Assembly: GCA_022316685.1 (NCBI GenBank)
Contig: JAKJHU010000135.1
Location: 524,001-588,000 of the forward strand
DNA: 64,000 bases
DNA from: Progne subis subis
Taxonomy: Eukaryota > Chordata > Aves > Passeriformes > Hirundinidae
Reading direction: 5' to 3'
Part shown: positions 34,569-45,785 of the stretch, in pieces
How positions within the stretch are numbered: the first letter of the stretch is position 1
How the letters are laid out: the number at the start of each line of letters is the position of its first letter
Program-made: the position numbers and the translations under genes
The notes under the pieces: model-generated
The model's input: the letters and a program-made list of their open reading frames with translations, nothing else
Databases searched by the model: none
What the model was told of the DNA's origin: nothing

Positions 34569-37500
34569 CAAGTGGGATTTGATTGATTGGCTGCTGCGAG
34601 TTTGATTTTGTTAAAGGTTGAAGAACCCAAAAACATTCCAGCAAAAATTTTTGGTCTTGTTTTCCTTCTTCTTCTCTTCCTTTTGAGACATAAGAAGAAA
34701 TACTGAATGTTACTCTCTCAGAGAATGCACTCTTCTCTGAAATTAAAACTCATTTGCAATACATCGAGCAAAGCAAAGACTGCTCCGTTCCCCTTTTAAC
34801 TGGAAGAGTAATTAAGACATCCAGTTGCACACAGTTAAAAGCATCTCTTGAAGCTGAGGCCGTGATTAATTTGGGAGGCTTTGGGGAGCCTTGACTGTGC
34901 CCAGGTTGAGCTCCCAATTCCCCTGCAGACCTCTGTGAGCTCTGCTTGCCGGGGCAGGCGCGCAATTTGTGCGGGGTTTGCATTTTTTCCCTTCCCTGAG
35001 CTTTCCTTTGAACATTCCCTGTGATCTATCCTCTGACACGTTTTGTCCTTTGGCTTAGCTGGTGGCAATCACCCCTGACACCTCTTTGTCAGAGAGGTGA
35101 GGGCTTTTTCCTCCTGGGATGATTTGCTGACAATTCCCTGCATTGTTGTTTTATTGAAGTGCCCAGGAATTCGATTTTTTACAAAGATAAGAGATCACGT
35201 GGCTGAAACCCGGAGAGAAGTCACAAAAAAAAAGTTGTTCAGGATCAAAGAGAGAGATCAGAGAAGAAGCAGGAGAATTTAGGGCAATGCCAGAGACTTT
35301 CCAGAGAACTTTTACCATGGAAAGATTATGGTTGGATGATCCCTGGAGAGCCAAGAGAATTTGATGTCAATGGGAAGAGCAGATCCATGAGAGGTCAGTC
35401 TGCACCCGGGGGTTTTATCCAAGGTAAAATTCACCTGCAGCCCAAAAAACAAAATCACGTCTTAAAAAAATCCCCCACATCCTTCAGGCTACATTAAAAA
35501 AGTATCACCAGTGGAGGTGCATGACGTTTCTGGGGACAGCTGGAAACAGTACAGAGTGATGTGGTAAGAGTGATTTGTATTTCAGTCTGAAAAAAGTTTG
35601 AAAGGGATTTTGTACCCTGGAAGTTACTCCAGTGATCGAATCCAGCGCTGACCTCTCTGTGAGTTACAGAGCTGAGGGACAAACACAGACTTGACTCTTT
35701 CACGGGTTCTTTTCTGTTCTTTTAATCTGCTTTGATTTAAACGGATCAGGAAGGAGAGATTTCCTGCTTTAACACCTCACAGTGGCGGGGAGGGAGAAAA
35801 ACCCTATTTTTTACAAGCACTGTTCAATAATTTCAGTGTTTGGCTGCCTGTGGGTACCTGAGAGGACCTAAAGGTGTGGCTTTGATTGTTGGAGTTCTGG
35901 AGATTGAAGGGAAAAGGGATGGAAAATCCCAGCCTGGGGAGGAAGTGATGAGATGAGAGAGCATCGTGAGGCTGGAGTTCCATGCCTGGGCTGGAAAAGC
36001 CTTGGAATCTGAGGTGGTGAATCCGGGGATTCTCTGCTGGATCTGCCAGACTCCTCGAGCTGCTCTGGAGAGTGAAGGCTCGGAGCAAGCAACACACAGG
36101 AGCAGTTTTTTGGGAATTTTGATGACACTATGAGCATACAGCTATTTATATTTACAGTACTGCGGCTCTTCTGTGTTTAGTTTGGGGCTTGTTTAGGTTC
36201 TTTATAAAGTGCCAAAAAGAAGAATTTAAAACAGAAGGATAAAGCAAAGGCACAAATATAAAGCACGAGGATAAAGCCTCAGAAAGAGAAGAGCTGTGGG
36301 CAGGGGAAGAGTGCCAAGAGATTCACGCAGGGATATATTGGTGAGCTGAAGAGACAGCGGGATGCCGGGCTCCTCTCACCCAGCTCGCACTTCTACCTTA
36401 TTTTCTGAGCTTCACATATTCAGATTAAAGAGTTCTCTGCCATCATCCGGTGCTCGTGCAGGAGGTCACGAGTCTGTGACAGTAAAACGGGAACATTTAA
36501 TGCAATTCCGATCCCTGACAGCTCCTTAATGCTGCTTATCCTGCCTTTCCTTTCAAGCTTTAGTCATCCTAGATTTCCTTCCAAATGTGAATGAGGTGGC
36601 TTAAATCAAAGTGTAAATTATGCTTCCAGTTATTATGTGCTTGCTAATCAGGATGGAAATGAAAAGTTGGTTGTCAAGCAGGGCTCTTTCCCACAATATC
36701 CAGGAAAGTATCAGGATTAGGCAGTTTAACAACAAAAGGAAACCGGATTGCACCTTGAGGAAGAGAGAAATAACTTGCTAGGCAGGAAGAATGGAGGAAC
36801 GGGGATTTCTGCCAAATAAGCTTTAAAAAAAAAATAAAATAATTATACGAATAATTAAGAGGGCCTGCGAGTGAAGCTGGTGAGGACGGAGCTGTGATGC
36901 TTCCTGTTAGTAAATACAAAGAATGGGCTCTAATAGGGCTCCAGGGGAATGCAGTAGCTTGGGAATAGCCTTGGGAAGAAAGACAAACACACACAGAGGA
37001 TGCAAAAACAGTGTGAAAAGCGATTCACGGGGGCTCGGTGCCATTCCTGATTGTTCAGGCTTCATTGTAGGAAAGCCTTGCTGGAGGTGAACAAAGCCTA
37101 TTGCTTGCCCAGCCCTTTGAATGGCGTGCCCAGAGCCAGCCCAGGCCGTGGGGAACACCTGTGGGGACAGCCAGGAAGGCTTTCCCTGGATATCTGCTCC
37201 GGGCAGATCATGCTGTGGGTAAATATTCCAGCAGAAGGGTGGCCGTGTTCACAGGCTGAATGTGGGGAGAGCTCCAGCCACGGGATTAAGGGAGAAAAGT
37301 CAGGGAAGGACCAGTCCAGGGCAGGCAGGGCAGGCTTGGCTGGAATTCTGTTCCACAGCCTCAAGCTGTGTTTTACGGCTCACAGGTGCCAGGAGCTCCC
37401 CAGGCCAGATCAAAGCTCGCTGCTCCCGTCCAAATCAGGGGTTTTGAACTCACTGCTGCCTTCCAGAGAGGGAGGGAGAGCTCTGGATTTGCAGGAGCAG

Positions 37501-37625
37501 CTTCTGATCCAGGCAAAACCAGAGTGGAGAGTGGCCCAGGGGTGAGCAGTGCTGGGACAGGGCTGGGTCCTGCCTTTGGGGCTGCTCTGGGTTCTGTCCC
37601 TTCTGAGTGCCGGGGTTTGTGCTCC
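34569..37625. other. Non-coding stretch, no gene recognised
   Basis: Unique sequence, including the candidate conserved block at 36420-36670. Open frames are short and overlap antisense frames. No exon or RNA gene recognised. Confidence 0.5.
36420..36670. promoter_or_regulatory. Candidate conserved non-coding element
   Basis: A repeat-free, evenly composed block contains CAGATTAAAGAG, AGCTCCTTAATGCTGC, ATCAAAGTGTAAATTATG and GCTTGCTAATCAGGATGG (homeodomain-like TAATC/TTAAT and TCF-like ATCAAAG). Inference by texture only. Confidence 0.22.
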
Positions 37626-37631
37626 TCAGCC

Positions 37632-38037
37632 TGATGTCTTCAGTTTGATCTTTGCTGTGTTCCGGGCTCTGAGCTCACACTCGGGGTCACTCAGCTCTCT
37701 GCACACAGCAGCCACACAAAACAAATCCTGTTCCTGCTGCACACCAAGGACAACTCCCAGCCCCAAAAGCACCAACAAGGGGGGCTGGAGGGAGGAACAA
37801 GAAGGATGGGAGCTCACAGCCTGGAGCTGCCATTGGACAATTCAACCCCAAAATGTGCAAATGCACCAGAACTGATCCAAGTGGGAGACCTCGTCACCCT
37901 TGGTCCATTTGGGGACCGTTTTGGGGCCCCCTTGGGTGCAGCCCTGGCCAGGCTCTTGTCCTGCCCAAGGCGGATCCTGGAGGCCTTTGAATAAATCTCT
38001 GCTTTATTCTCCAGCTCTGCCCAGTCTCTGCTCCAGC
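37632..38037 (+). mobile_element. LTR-like repeat, family D, copy 1
   Basis: This ~400-bp unit is repeated almost unchanged at 56477-56880. Reading both by eye, I count about five substitutions from GTGTTCCGGG onward, plus a difference at the left end. It begins TGATGTCTT. The hexamer TCAGCC precedes it (37626-37631) and recurs at 38038-38043, a possible target-site duplication. An AATAAA polyadenylation signal lies at 37990-37995, about 40 bp from the 3' end, as in an LTR R/U5 region. The termini are less clear than in family A: the 3' end reads CTCCAGC instead of ending in CA. No internal viral sequence adjoins it. Confidence 0.72.
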
Positions 38038-38043
38038 TCAGCC

Positions 38044-39410
38044 TGCCCAAGGCAGGGGTAAATCAGATAAATCTTCCCTTCTTTTCTGCCTGTGTTGAGA
38101 ATTAACTCCTATGAACTGCCTGGCAGGAAAAGCCGGGACAGCACACTCTGCTGATCAGTCTGAGATTAAAGCTCCCACATTTATTCACCTTGAGCATAAA
38201 TAAGCATCCAGCTAGAATTCCAGGCAGTATTTTGGAAGCTCTCAGTGGAAGTTTGTGTTTGTTCTCAACTAATGGGATGTTTAGGGAAGCAGAGGACCCA
38301 TCTTGGCGAGGAATCCGCGAGGAAAGACACAGGCCAAGAGCAGAGGGAATGTTCTCAGGGTGGGAGGGAAGGGATTCAGATTGCCCCCCAGAGAACCACC
38401 TCCTCTGCTTTGTCTGCTCTGATTACCCCGATCCAAGTCATGAAGTTCCTGCTCTTCCTCCTGGGGAAAATCTGTGGTTTCATGTTCCCTGCCACCACGG
38501 CTGTGCTTTGGACTGAGGAACGAGGAATATTCATCGTTCAGATTTTATTGGTGCTCTCTGACCTCCCAACATTTACGTGGAAAAGCCAAACACCGGGAAG
38601 CCGCTGGCAGGAGTGATGCCATGGGGACACGTGTGCATTTATAAAACACACAGGAGCCCTCATGGATTGGACTCACTCCTCTGCCCAGCCCCTGGAGATG
38701 CACTTCTTGCTCCTGTCCGCAGACTTTAAAATCAAATTAAGGCAGCCAAACAAAAAACCCGACCCAAACACAGCCTAATTCCCACCTGCCCCATTTGTAC
38801 TCTTAATTCCCAGCCTGCCCCAAGCTTCTGGACCTTGCTGGGAAATACAGCAGGTCAGAAAATGTGGCCTCTCTCACCCCCAGCTCCTATTTTCATGCCT
38901 CAATTTGAGTAATTGATGGGGAAAAAGAAACCTGGACAGACCAGCTCCCACCAAGGGGATCCAAGGACCAGCTCCCTCTCTCCACCTGCCCGTGGAGGGG
39001 TTCCCAGAAGGGCCCTTTGACCTGCAGATATCCCAATAGTGACAGGCTCAGGGCTCACTTTGGAGACATCAGTGACATCTGTCCCACTTTTAGCGCAGCC
39101 TCCCCCGATCCTGCTGTGACAGCTTTGGGAGCAGCACGCGGGAGCTCAGGAGATCGGAAGGAGCGGGAATGTCACATCCCTGAAGGGTCCCCACCTCAGC
39201 TGTTAAAGTAAACCTTCAATAAGCCTTTCAACTCTCTGACCACCTTTATTTTCAGGATGATCCCTTCCCGGTGTTGCCTCGATGTCTTGGCCCTGGGATC
39301 CCGCTGGGAGAAGCTGGGAAAGCTCAATTTGCACTGTGGGGTTGCTTCTCTCTGAGCCTTTTCCTTCAAAGCCAGGGTGGTGGCCCAGGTGGAGCTCAGA
39401 GTGTCCCTGC
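38044..39410. other. Non-coding stretch, no gene recognised
   Basis: Unique sequence between an LTR-like repeat and the 41-bp VNTR. No exon recognised. Confidence 0.45.
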
Positions 39411-39700
39411 AAACCCCCATGGGTGAATCCAGCACCTCTGGCTCTCCATCCAAACCCCCAGGGGTGAATCCAGCACCTCTGGCTCTCCCTCCAAACCCCC
39501 AGGGGTGAATCCAGCACCTCTGGCTCTCCCACCAAACCCCCAGGGGTGAATCCAGCACCTCTGGCTCTCCATCCAAACCCCCAGGGGTGAATCCAGCACC
39601 TCTGGCTCTCCCTCCAAACCCCCAGGGGTGAATCCAGCACCTCTGGCTCTCCATCCAAACCCCCAGGGGTGATTCCAAACTGTCCCAGCACCTCTGGCTC
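39411..39700. repeat. VNTR, 41-bp unit
   Basis: Seven nearly identical units, the last partial, start with AAACCCCCAGGGGTGAATCC at 39411, 39452, 39493, 39534, 39575, 39616 and 39657. The unit continues AGCACCTCTGGCTCTCC. Differences are limited to a CAT/CCT/CAC triplet before CCAAA and a T for G in the first unit. The CAT and CCT types alternate, suggesting an 82-bp duplicated dimer. The low divergence implies recent expansion and probable length polymorphism. Confidence 0.95.
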
Positions 39701-40440
39701 CCTCCCAGAGGATTTCCATCACTGTTTTGGCTGATTTCTGCTGTTGCAGCTTCTCTTTTGCTGGGGCAGCTGAATTACAGCAAATCTATTAAATTTTGTG
39801 CTCCTTACCCTGTAAGAGATCAGAGCATGCATTCCTGGGTTGGGGGAAAACAAAGGATGCACACAAGTGAGATCCACTCTACCCAGGCTGCTCCGTCCCT
39901 GTCTGGCACGGGGACAACCTGGAGCTGCCGACTTTTTGTTACGGCTGAGCAGTTTCTCTCCGCTTGGACGCTAAAAAACAACTTTGCCGCTTGTTTTTAA
40001 AACACTGAATCCTGCCAAAGCTTTTATTTCTCTTCCCCAGGGTCTCCTTTGACCCCTCTGACTCCTTTCTGTGCTCCCACTCTTATGAGTGATGTGTTAT
40101 TATCTTTTCTTGCCTTCCATGAGCTGCCCACAGGCCAGGAACCCTTCCCAGAGCGGGGCTGGCAGGGCTGACCCCTCACAGTTAACTCAGCCCCGAGCTC
40201 TGCAGGGCAGCTCTGCCTGGGAGGAGACAGCAACGGCAAAATACTCCAAAAAGGAGGATCAGGGGCAGGAATCGGAGCAGGCAGCGGGCAGGAAAAGCAG
40301 CAGCGATTGGTTCTCTGGTTTGCAGAAAAGCCTTGGTGATGCGTGTCAACACGAGTCGATAATCAAAATTTCAAGCTGACGTTTCAGTTTTTGATTAAAA
40401 AGAAAACAGACAAACCCAAACAACAACTAAAGCCCGCCAC
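39701..40440. other. Non-coding stretch, no gene recognised
   Basis: Unique sequence between the VNTR and a poly-A tract. No exon is recognised. Confidence 0.45.
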
Positions 40441-40441
40441 C

Positions 40442-40442
<1 letters not shown>

Positions 40443-40470
<28 letters not shown>
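40443..40470. repeat. Poly-A tract
   Basis: About 28 consecutive A residues. No retroposon body is recognised upstream, although the sequence CAGTTTTTGATTAAAAAGAA just before is also A/T-rich. Confidence 0.88.
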
Positions 40471-40473
<3 letters not shown>

Positions 40474-40550
40474 AATTCCAGTTGCTTTCTTGCCCGAGAT
40501 CTTTTTCCAGGTGCCCAATATTGGGGTTTTCTGGGGACTGTGATCCTCCA

Positions 40551-40985
40551 GGTTTTGTCAGGTAAGGCAGAATTATCTTTTAGGGGGAATAGGTTTCAGG
40601 AAAACAAGGTTTGATAAAAATTTCCAGCATGGAATTTCTCCTTCAAATGAGAAAAAGGGCAGGCCCCCAGTCGGAGGTGGCTGCAGCCTTATGTGGGATG
40701 CAGAAGCAAGGCAGAAGGAAGAGTTCTGGATTTTCCTGTATTTCAGGGGATTTCCTCAGCTCCCAGGCTGCTGTGGCCCTGCAGGTTTTGTCAGACAAGG
40801 CAGAATTCTCTGTTGGGGAACAGCTTTGATAAAAACTTCCAGCATGGAATTTCTCCTTAAAACTAGGAAGAGAGCAAGCCCCAAATCTGTGGTGGCTGCA
40901 GCTTTTTGTGGGATGCAGACGAAGGACCAATGGATTATCCTGGATTTCAGGTGATTTCCTCAGCTCCCGGGGCTGTTCCTGAGAC
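40551..40985 (+). repeat. Tandem duplication, ~231-bp unit
   Basis: AGGTTTTGTCAGGTAAGGCA at 40551 recurs as AGGTTTTGTCAGACAAGGCA at 40782. Each is followed by a homologous run through CCAGCATGGAATTTCTCCTT, GGTGGCTGCAGC, GTGGGATGCAGA and GATTTCCTCAGCTCCC. The second unit is shorter and diverged by several percent with indels. This is a local duplication of unique sequence; no function is apparent. Confidence 0.85.
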
Positions 40986-41355
40986 CCTGCTTTGCTCTCT
41001 GCACTCTCCACTCCCAGACCCCTCCTCTTCCCTTCGACTGGAATTTACTGCGCACAAGCTGCTTTGGCAAGGTCTGACAAAGTTTCCTGGTGGAGGAAAA
41101 GCGTTTCCTGGGCAAAGCTAAAAAGGTGAGGAAAGCAAAACCCGTTTGTTGTTGAGGGCAGGCTCTGGCTGTGCCCAGGCACCAGGTGATGCAAAGCTGG
41201 GGGCAGTCGAGGGGAAGGGAAGAGGTTCTCCCATCGATGGCTCAGCTTGGGAGGTTCCTCGTGCAGCTGGAAAAGGCTGAAAGCAGAGGCTGCTTCCTTC
41301 AGGAAAAAAAATGGAGTGATAGAACTGGGATTATGGGCACGTATTAAATAGAAGT
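40986..41355. other. Non-coding stretch, no gene recognised
   Basis: Unique sequence between the duplication and the nested LTRs. Confidence 0.45.
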
Positions 41356-42122
41356 GTGTGATATCACACGGTGGAAAACTTAGTGTTTTAAATTTTAGAA
41401 TACAGTAATGTCACCAAGACACACAGAGCAGTCACATGCACACAAGAGATTTTCGCAGAGGTCCTTCTGATCCAGCTCACAGCCCAGAGAGCGGAGAGAA
41501 GAGACTCCTTTGTTTATTCTTTACTTTTTATACATTTGTGGGTCTAGCAGAAGATTGGCTTTTTGGGGTTTCCACCCCTCAGCCTCAGTGGCCAGACCAA
41601 TTGTCAGTTACAATTGTTTTCAGGTTAGAAATATGCAAACAAAGGACAGAGAATGAAAAACAAAGGATTTGTTTATGTTACATCTGTGGGAAAAGGTAGA
41701 AAACTGCTCCTAATATTGTACAGTAACTAAAAGATCTGACTCCGTTTCAAAAGGCTTTAAAAACTTAGAAAAACCAGGGTAACACAGTAATATAGATATA
41801 AAGTACCATGGAGGGGTCAGGGCGGGGGCCAGTCCTTCTTTTTCACCTTCTCCTTCCTGGGCCTGGGTGGGATTTTGTAATTAGGTAGAAAAATCTGCAT
41901 TTCGGGCCAGGGGTCGTTGGATATTGGGGTAAAAGTAAAAATAATTCAGGTGTCATTTCTTAATTGGACATTTTATCTTTAAAAGGCCCTGCAGAGATAG
42001 AGAAGGCTCCATTTTTAGTTCATTAGCCAGAAGTGCTGTAGAAATCCCAGTTTGTGAGACTGTAACAGAGATAAGAATTAATAAATATCTGAGTCTGAAG
42101 AAATACAGCCTGGCTCATTTAA
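41356..42122 (+). mobile_element. Older LTR-like repeat, split by a younger LTR
   Basis: Once the inserted LTR at 41409-41784 and one copy of its duplication are set aside, the flanks form one continuous element. It starts TGTGTGATATCACAC and continues through GTACCATGGAGGGGTCAGGG, TTCTTAATTGGACATTTTAT and AGTGCTGTAGAAATCCCAG to an AATAAA signal at 42080-42085 and CTGAAGAAATACA. This order resembles an avian endogenous-retrovirus LTR with its polyadenylation signal near the 3' end. Family name and exact ends are not certain, and I found no duplication around the whole. Confidence 0.55.
41409..41784 (-). mobile_element. Solo LTR, ERVK-like family A, copy 2
   Basis: Reverse-orientation copy of the LTR at 3261-3645. 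On the forward strand it runs from TGTCACCAAGAC to CAGGGTAACA. The hexamer CAGTAA stands on both sides (41403-41408 and 41785-41790), an exact target-site duplication. TATA and AATAAA boxes are conserved (reverse complements TTTTTATAC and TTTATTC near 41514-41532). It inserted into an older LTR-like repeat. No internal retroviral sequence remains. Confidence 0.9.
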
Positions 42123-43229
42123 TCCCAAACCTAGTAAAAATAAGATAAAACACTACACAGGTGTGGTGTAGGTCAGGCCCTAAATCAGCAGGGAAACACT
42201 GAAACCCCAACACGTGGGCAGACAGACAGAGATAGTGCTGAGGAGATGAATAAGTGACTAACAGCAGACAAAATGAGGACAAAAGAGATAATGAAGAAAA
42301 AGGAAAAATATGAAAAGGAAAACAAACCACTCTGATAGCAAGAATGGATTCCTGGCAGCTTATTTCATAATTTTCATTTCCCGCCCAGATTCATATCTGC
42401 AGTGTACAGATAAAGCTTATCTCACTTTCAGTGTGTCTAGAAAACAAAAAAGTCAAGCTGGGGGAGAGAAGGTACAAAAGCTCATTTAAAACCCTGCGCT
42501 CAAGTTTCTGCCGCAGGACAGAAATGTGTTTTTTGCTGTCTCCATCGTTCTCAGTTGTGAGATCCAGCCAAGTCTACGAGTAACCCTGCAGGAACTTTCA
42601 CAGGGCATTTCTCTCACTCAGTGGTAAAAAGCAATCCTCCCAAGAACACAGTCCTCTGCATCCAGACCCTCCTTTTCAAGCAGCTTTTTGGAAGAGCAGA
42701 GAACCACGTGAACCCACGAGGGTACCAACTTTGTCAAACTGGACCTGCCATTATTAATCTCTAATATCACTCAGTGTAGCTTCTCTCAGAACTGTTGTAA
42801 AAAAACCCTTCTCTCTGCTCCCCACTCCGAGAAAAGAACCAAACCCGGTGTTTCTGGCTGAAACAAACCCAAGGCATCCTCACCTTGGCCGTGTCCATCT
42901 TCCCACTTGGAGATGGAGGTTTTTTCCCCTGTTTTTAGCCAGGCTGTGAGCTCTGGGCTGGCAGAACGGGGTATTTTGAACGGGAGCTGTTGCTGTGCTG
43001 CCTGAAAGGAGCTGTCCAAGAATAGCCTGCTCCCCCAAATACGAGTTCTCTTTGAGTTCCTAGCCCTAGAAAAGCTCTTTTGCCTGTCAAGCACATGCCA
43101 GATGGAAAGTGCCCCTCTGGTTTCCTCCAAACACCCCTGCAGCTGTTCCCGCTTCCCATTATTTTTTTTTTTCCCCTAATGAAATTTTTAGACCTCACCT
43201 GTTGACAGAGGCATTATAGGGTTGGGATT
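42123..43229. other. Non-coding stretch, no gene recognised
   Basis: No exon is recognised. The first part (to about 42330) is A/G-rich and could be decayed retroviral internal DNA behind the older LTR, but no gene can be read. Confidence 0.4.
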
Positions 43230-43270
43230 TGTGTGTGTGTGTGTGTGAAGAGAGTTTTTTTTTTTTTTAT
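43230..43270. repeat. (GT)n and poly-T tract
   Basis: About nine GT dinucleotides (43230-43247), then AAGAGAG and about 15 T residues. Confidence 0.9.
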
Positions 43271-43704
43271 TTTCATCCCTTGTTCTCCTAAAGGAAAATG
43301 ACTTGAGATGTTTTGGAGCGATGACAGGGAGGCAGGAGCTGTGAAAATACCTTTTGAGGGTGGGAAATCTCAAATTGTGCGCACAATACCGCGGCTGGCT
43401 GGAAAGAGGCTTTGTTTAGAGCTGGTTTTATTTGGGGAGGCAGAAGCTGGAAAGTGCCCAGGTCTTAGGGGGAATACCAAGCATTGAGGCTGGACAGAAA
43501 TAGAGCCCCAGCTTAGGGCAGAGTGAAACAAATGGGAGCCAAAGTGCTGACCCAGATCCAAGTTATTAAGGGTAAATACATATTGACAAGATTGGGGATT
43601 AGGTGGAGGTGCTTACGCAGTGCAGGAACCGTCTGCACTCTGTGCCAAGCAAAGTTGAGGCTGCGACCGGGGCTGGCTCAGAGCAGCTGATTTTTCATTA
43701 AAAA

Positions 43705-43940
43705 CATCAACAACAACAACAACAAAATCCAGAGAAAGCTCAAAAGAAAAATAAATAAATAAATAAATAAATAAATTCTCCATTCTCCCAGCATGTGAAA
43801 TTGATGCAGCAAAACCAAACCTGGTGATGAAGCAGTTTTATTATTGTTGTTGTTGTTATTGCTATTATTCTCGCTGTTATTTTTACTATTATTAGTGTTA
43901 TTATTATTATTATTTTTATTCTTATGATTGTTATTTTCTT
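43705..43940. repeat. Cluster of three microsatellites
   Basis: A CAA triplet run (43705-43724), an AAAT tetramer run (43749-43776) and a longer degenerate TTATTG/TTATTA tract (43835-43940) occur within about 240 bp. The tracts differ in motif, so this is a hotspot of simple sequence and not one array. Confidence 0.9.
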
Positions 43941-44356
43941 TATTTCTTTAAATCCTCCCGACATGCAAGGGCTCAGCTTTGATCTCGCACACACAAAGAG
44001 GGACACGAAGCCCTGGCCCTGCGCTCGCAGCCTTTCTAAATCATTTTTAAAGCAGCCAGCCGAGGGAGGGGGGTGCCAGCCGGGCTGGTGGCGATGTCAC
44101 AGCCCCCGGTGTCCCCTCAGCTCCCGGCTCACCTTGAGCTGCCCCCTCCAGCGCCGCTCCCAGCCCCATCTGCTCAAGGGCTTAGCAGAGCCTTCAGTCT
44201 GGCCGTGCTCTTAAGGGTGACCCAGGAGAGGGGGAAGCAGGGGCTCCTCAAACAGGGCTGGAAGGAGGGAAGAAGGTTTTCATTAATGACTTTAAATGTG
44301 TGAGAGCTGCGTGGATGGGGTGATTTAAAAAAAAAAAAAAATAAATAAAAGTCAGG

Positions 44357-44755
44357 TGTCACCGAGACACACACAGCAGTCACACGCAGACAAGATATTT
44401 TTGCAAAGCAGAGGTCCTTCCGATCCCAGCTCACTGCTGAGAGAGCGGAGAGAGGAGGAAGAGAACCCCTTTGTTTATTCTTTACTTTTTATACATTTGT
44501 GGGTCTGGCAGAAGATTGGCTTTTTGGGGTTTCCACCCCTCAGCCTCCGTGGCCAGACCAACTGTCAGTTACAGTTGTTTTCAGGTTAGAAATATGCAAA
44601 CAAAGGACAGGGAATGAAAAACAAAGGATTTGTTTATGTTACATCTGTGGGAAAGGTAGAAAACTGCTCTAATATTGTGCAGTAACTAAAAGATCTGACT
44701 CCATTTATGAAATTCAAAAGGCGAATAAAAAAACTCAGAAAAAACCAGGGTAACA
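44357..44755 (-). mobile_element. Solo LTR, ERVK-like family A, copy 3
   Basis: Reverse-orientation copy of the LTR at 3261-3645. On the forward strand it runs from TGTCACCGAGAC to CAGGGTAACA. The hexamer GTCAGG lies directly before (44351-44356) and after it (44756-44761), an exact target-site duplication. It retains AAATTCATAAATGG-type sequence in its U3 part that copy 2 has lost, and shares GAGGAGGAAG near the 3' end region with longer spacing. It stands 2.6 kb from copy 2 in the same orientation, but the different duplications show independent insertions and not the two LTRs of one provirus. Confidence 0.92.
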
Positions 44756-44761
44756 GTCAGG

Positions 44762-45637
44762 GGTTAAGGGAGCAGGTGGAAAATGAGTCTCAGGGGAGGA
44801 GATAATGTGGCAGAGCTGGTCTGTCCCCTCTGCTGGCTGGTAGCTCTGCCTGAATGAATTTAGGAGAGAATGTTCCTGTTTAGCTGCTGCTCGGGGCACA
44901 TCATTTTCGTTTTAGTGGCTGCACAGGTAACAGGAGCACGTCCCACCTGGAAAACGAGCTGCGCCTTTACTGGGAGATCAGCACAGCCCTCGTAAACCAG
45001 ACGTCAACAGCAGCCTGATCCCGAGTGCCCCACAAACAACCCCTGCACAAAGCCAGAGGTGGGAGGGATATTTTGGGGGATTATCTCCTCAGTCCAGCCC
45101 CACTGTGCAAGAGGAGGAGCCCGGAGTTCTTGCCCTGCCGGATTAGCTGACAATGCCCTGGGTCAAGAAGCACGTTGGCTCACGGAAAGCCTCCTGACAT
45201 TGTTGGGGATATATTTAAGGCTGGTTAAATGCTTAAAGGGTGGAGACAGATCCTCAGGTGCTTCTGAAAATCCCGTTCTTGGAAGCGGTGTACAAATATC
45301 CCGCGGTTTTATTCGCCCGGTGGGAAAAAGGGAAGGAGGAGGAAAAGCTTTTCACCTTGGGAAGGGTCTGTTCCTGTTTCTACAAACTCAGAGCAAAGAT
45401 TGTTTGTTCTGGAGCAGAAGCAGAGCGTTCAAGCAAAGTGAAAAATCTTTCATGCCCAAGTGATGCTTCATTTGTGCTTTAGTATTTTTTAACGGAGAGA
45501 TTTTGTTTTAATAATATTGAAAAAAAAAAAAATAGAAACTTTTCTGAAGGGAAAAATGGGCTAGAATTTAATTTCAATCAAAGTTTACTGTGGTACTACA
45601 CATTTATTTATTTCTTCCCTTGACAGTTTTCCCAGAT
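44762..45637. other. Non-coding stretch, no gene recognised
   Basis: Unique sequence with an A tract near 45520-45532. No exon recognised. Confidence 0.45.
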
Positions 45638-45785
45638 AATCACAGAACAGTTTGGGACCCTAAAGATCATCCCATCCCACCCCCTGCCATGAGCAGAAAC
45701 ATCTTCCATTATCCCAGGGTGCTCCAATCCCCGTCCAGCCGGGCCTTGGGCACTGCCGGGGATGGGGCAGCCACAGCTGGCTGCA
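45638..45785 (-). mobile_element. CR1 LINE 3' fragment
   Basis: Reverse CR1: AATCACAGAACAGTTTGGGA, CTAAAGATCATCCCATCCCA, CCCCCTGCCATGAGCAGAAA and GGGGATGGGGCAGCCACAGC. A small deletion removes the GTTGGAAGG part after TTTGGG. 5'-truncated. Confidence 0.92.

Noticed and set aside
39411..39700. Possible CRISPR array
   Set aside because: Units are contiguous with no unique spacers, and the genome is vertebrate; the same applies to the 20-bp arrays.
41409..44755. One provirus bounded by two family A LTRs
   Set aside because: Each LTR has its own exact duplication (CAGTAA and GTCAGG) and no viral genes lie between.
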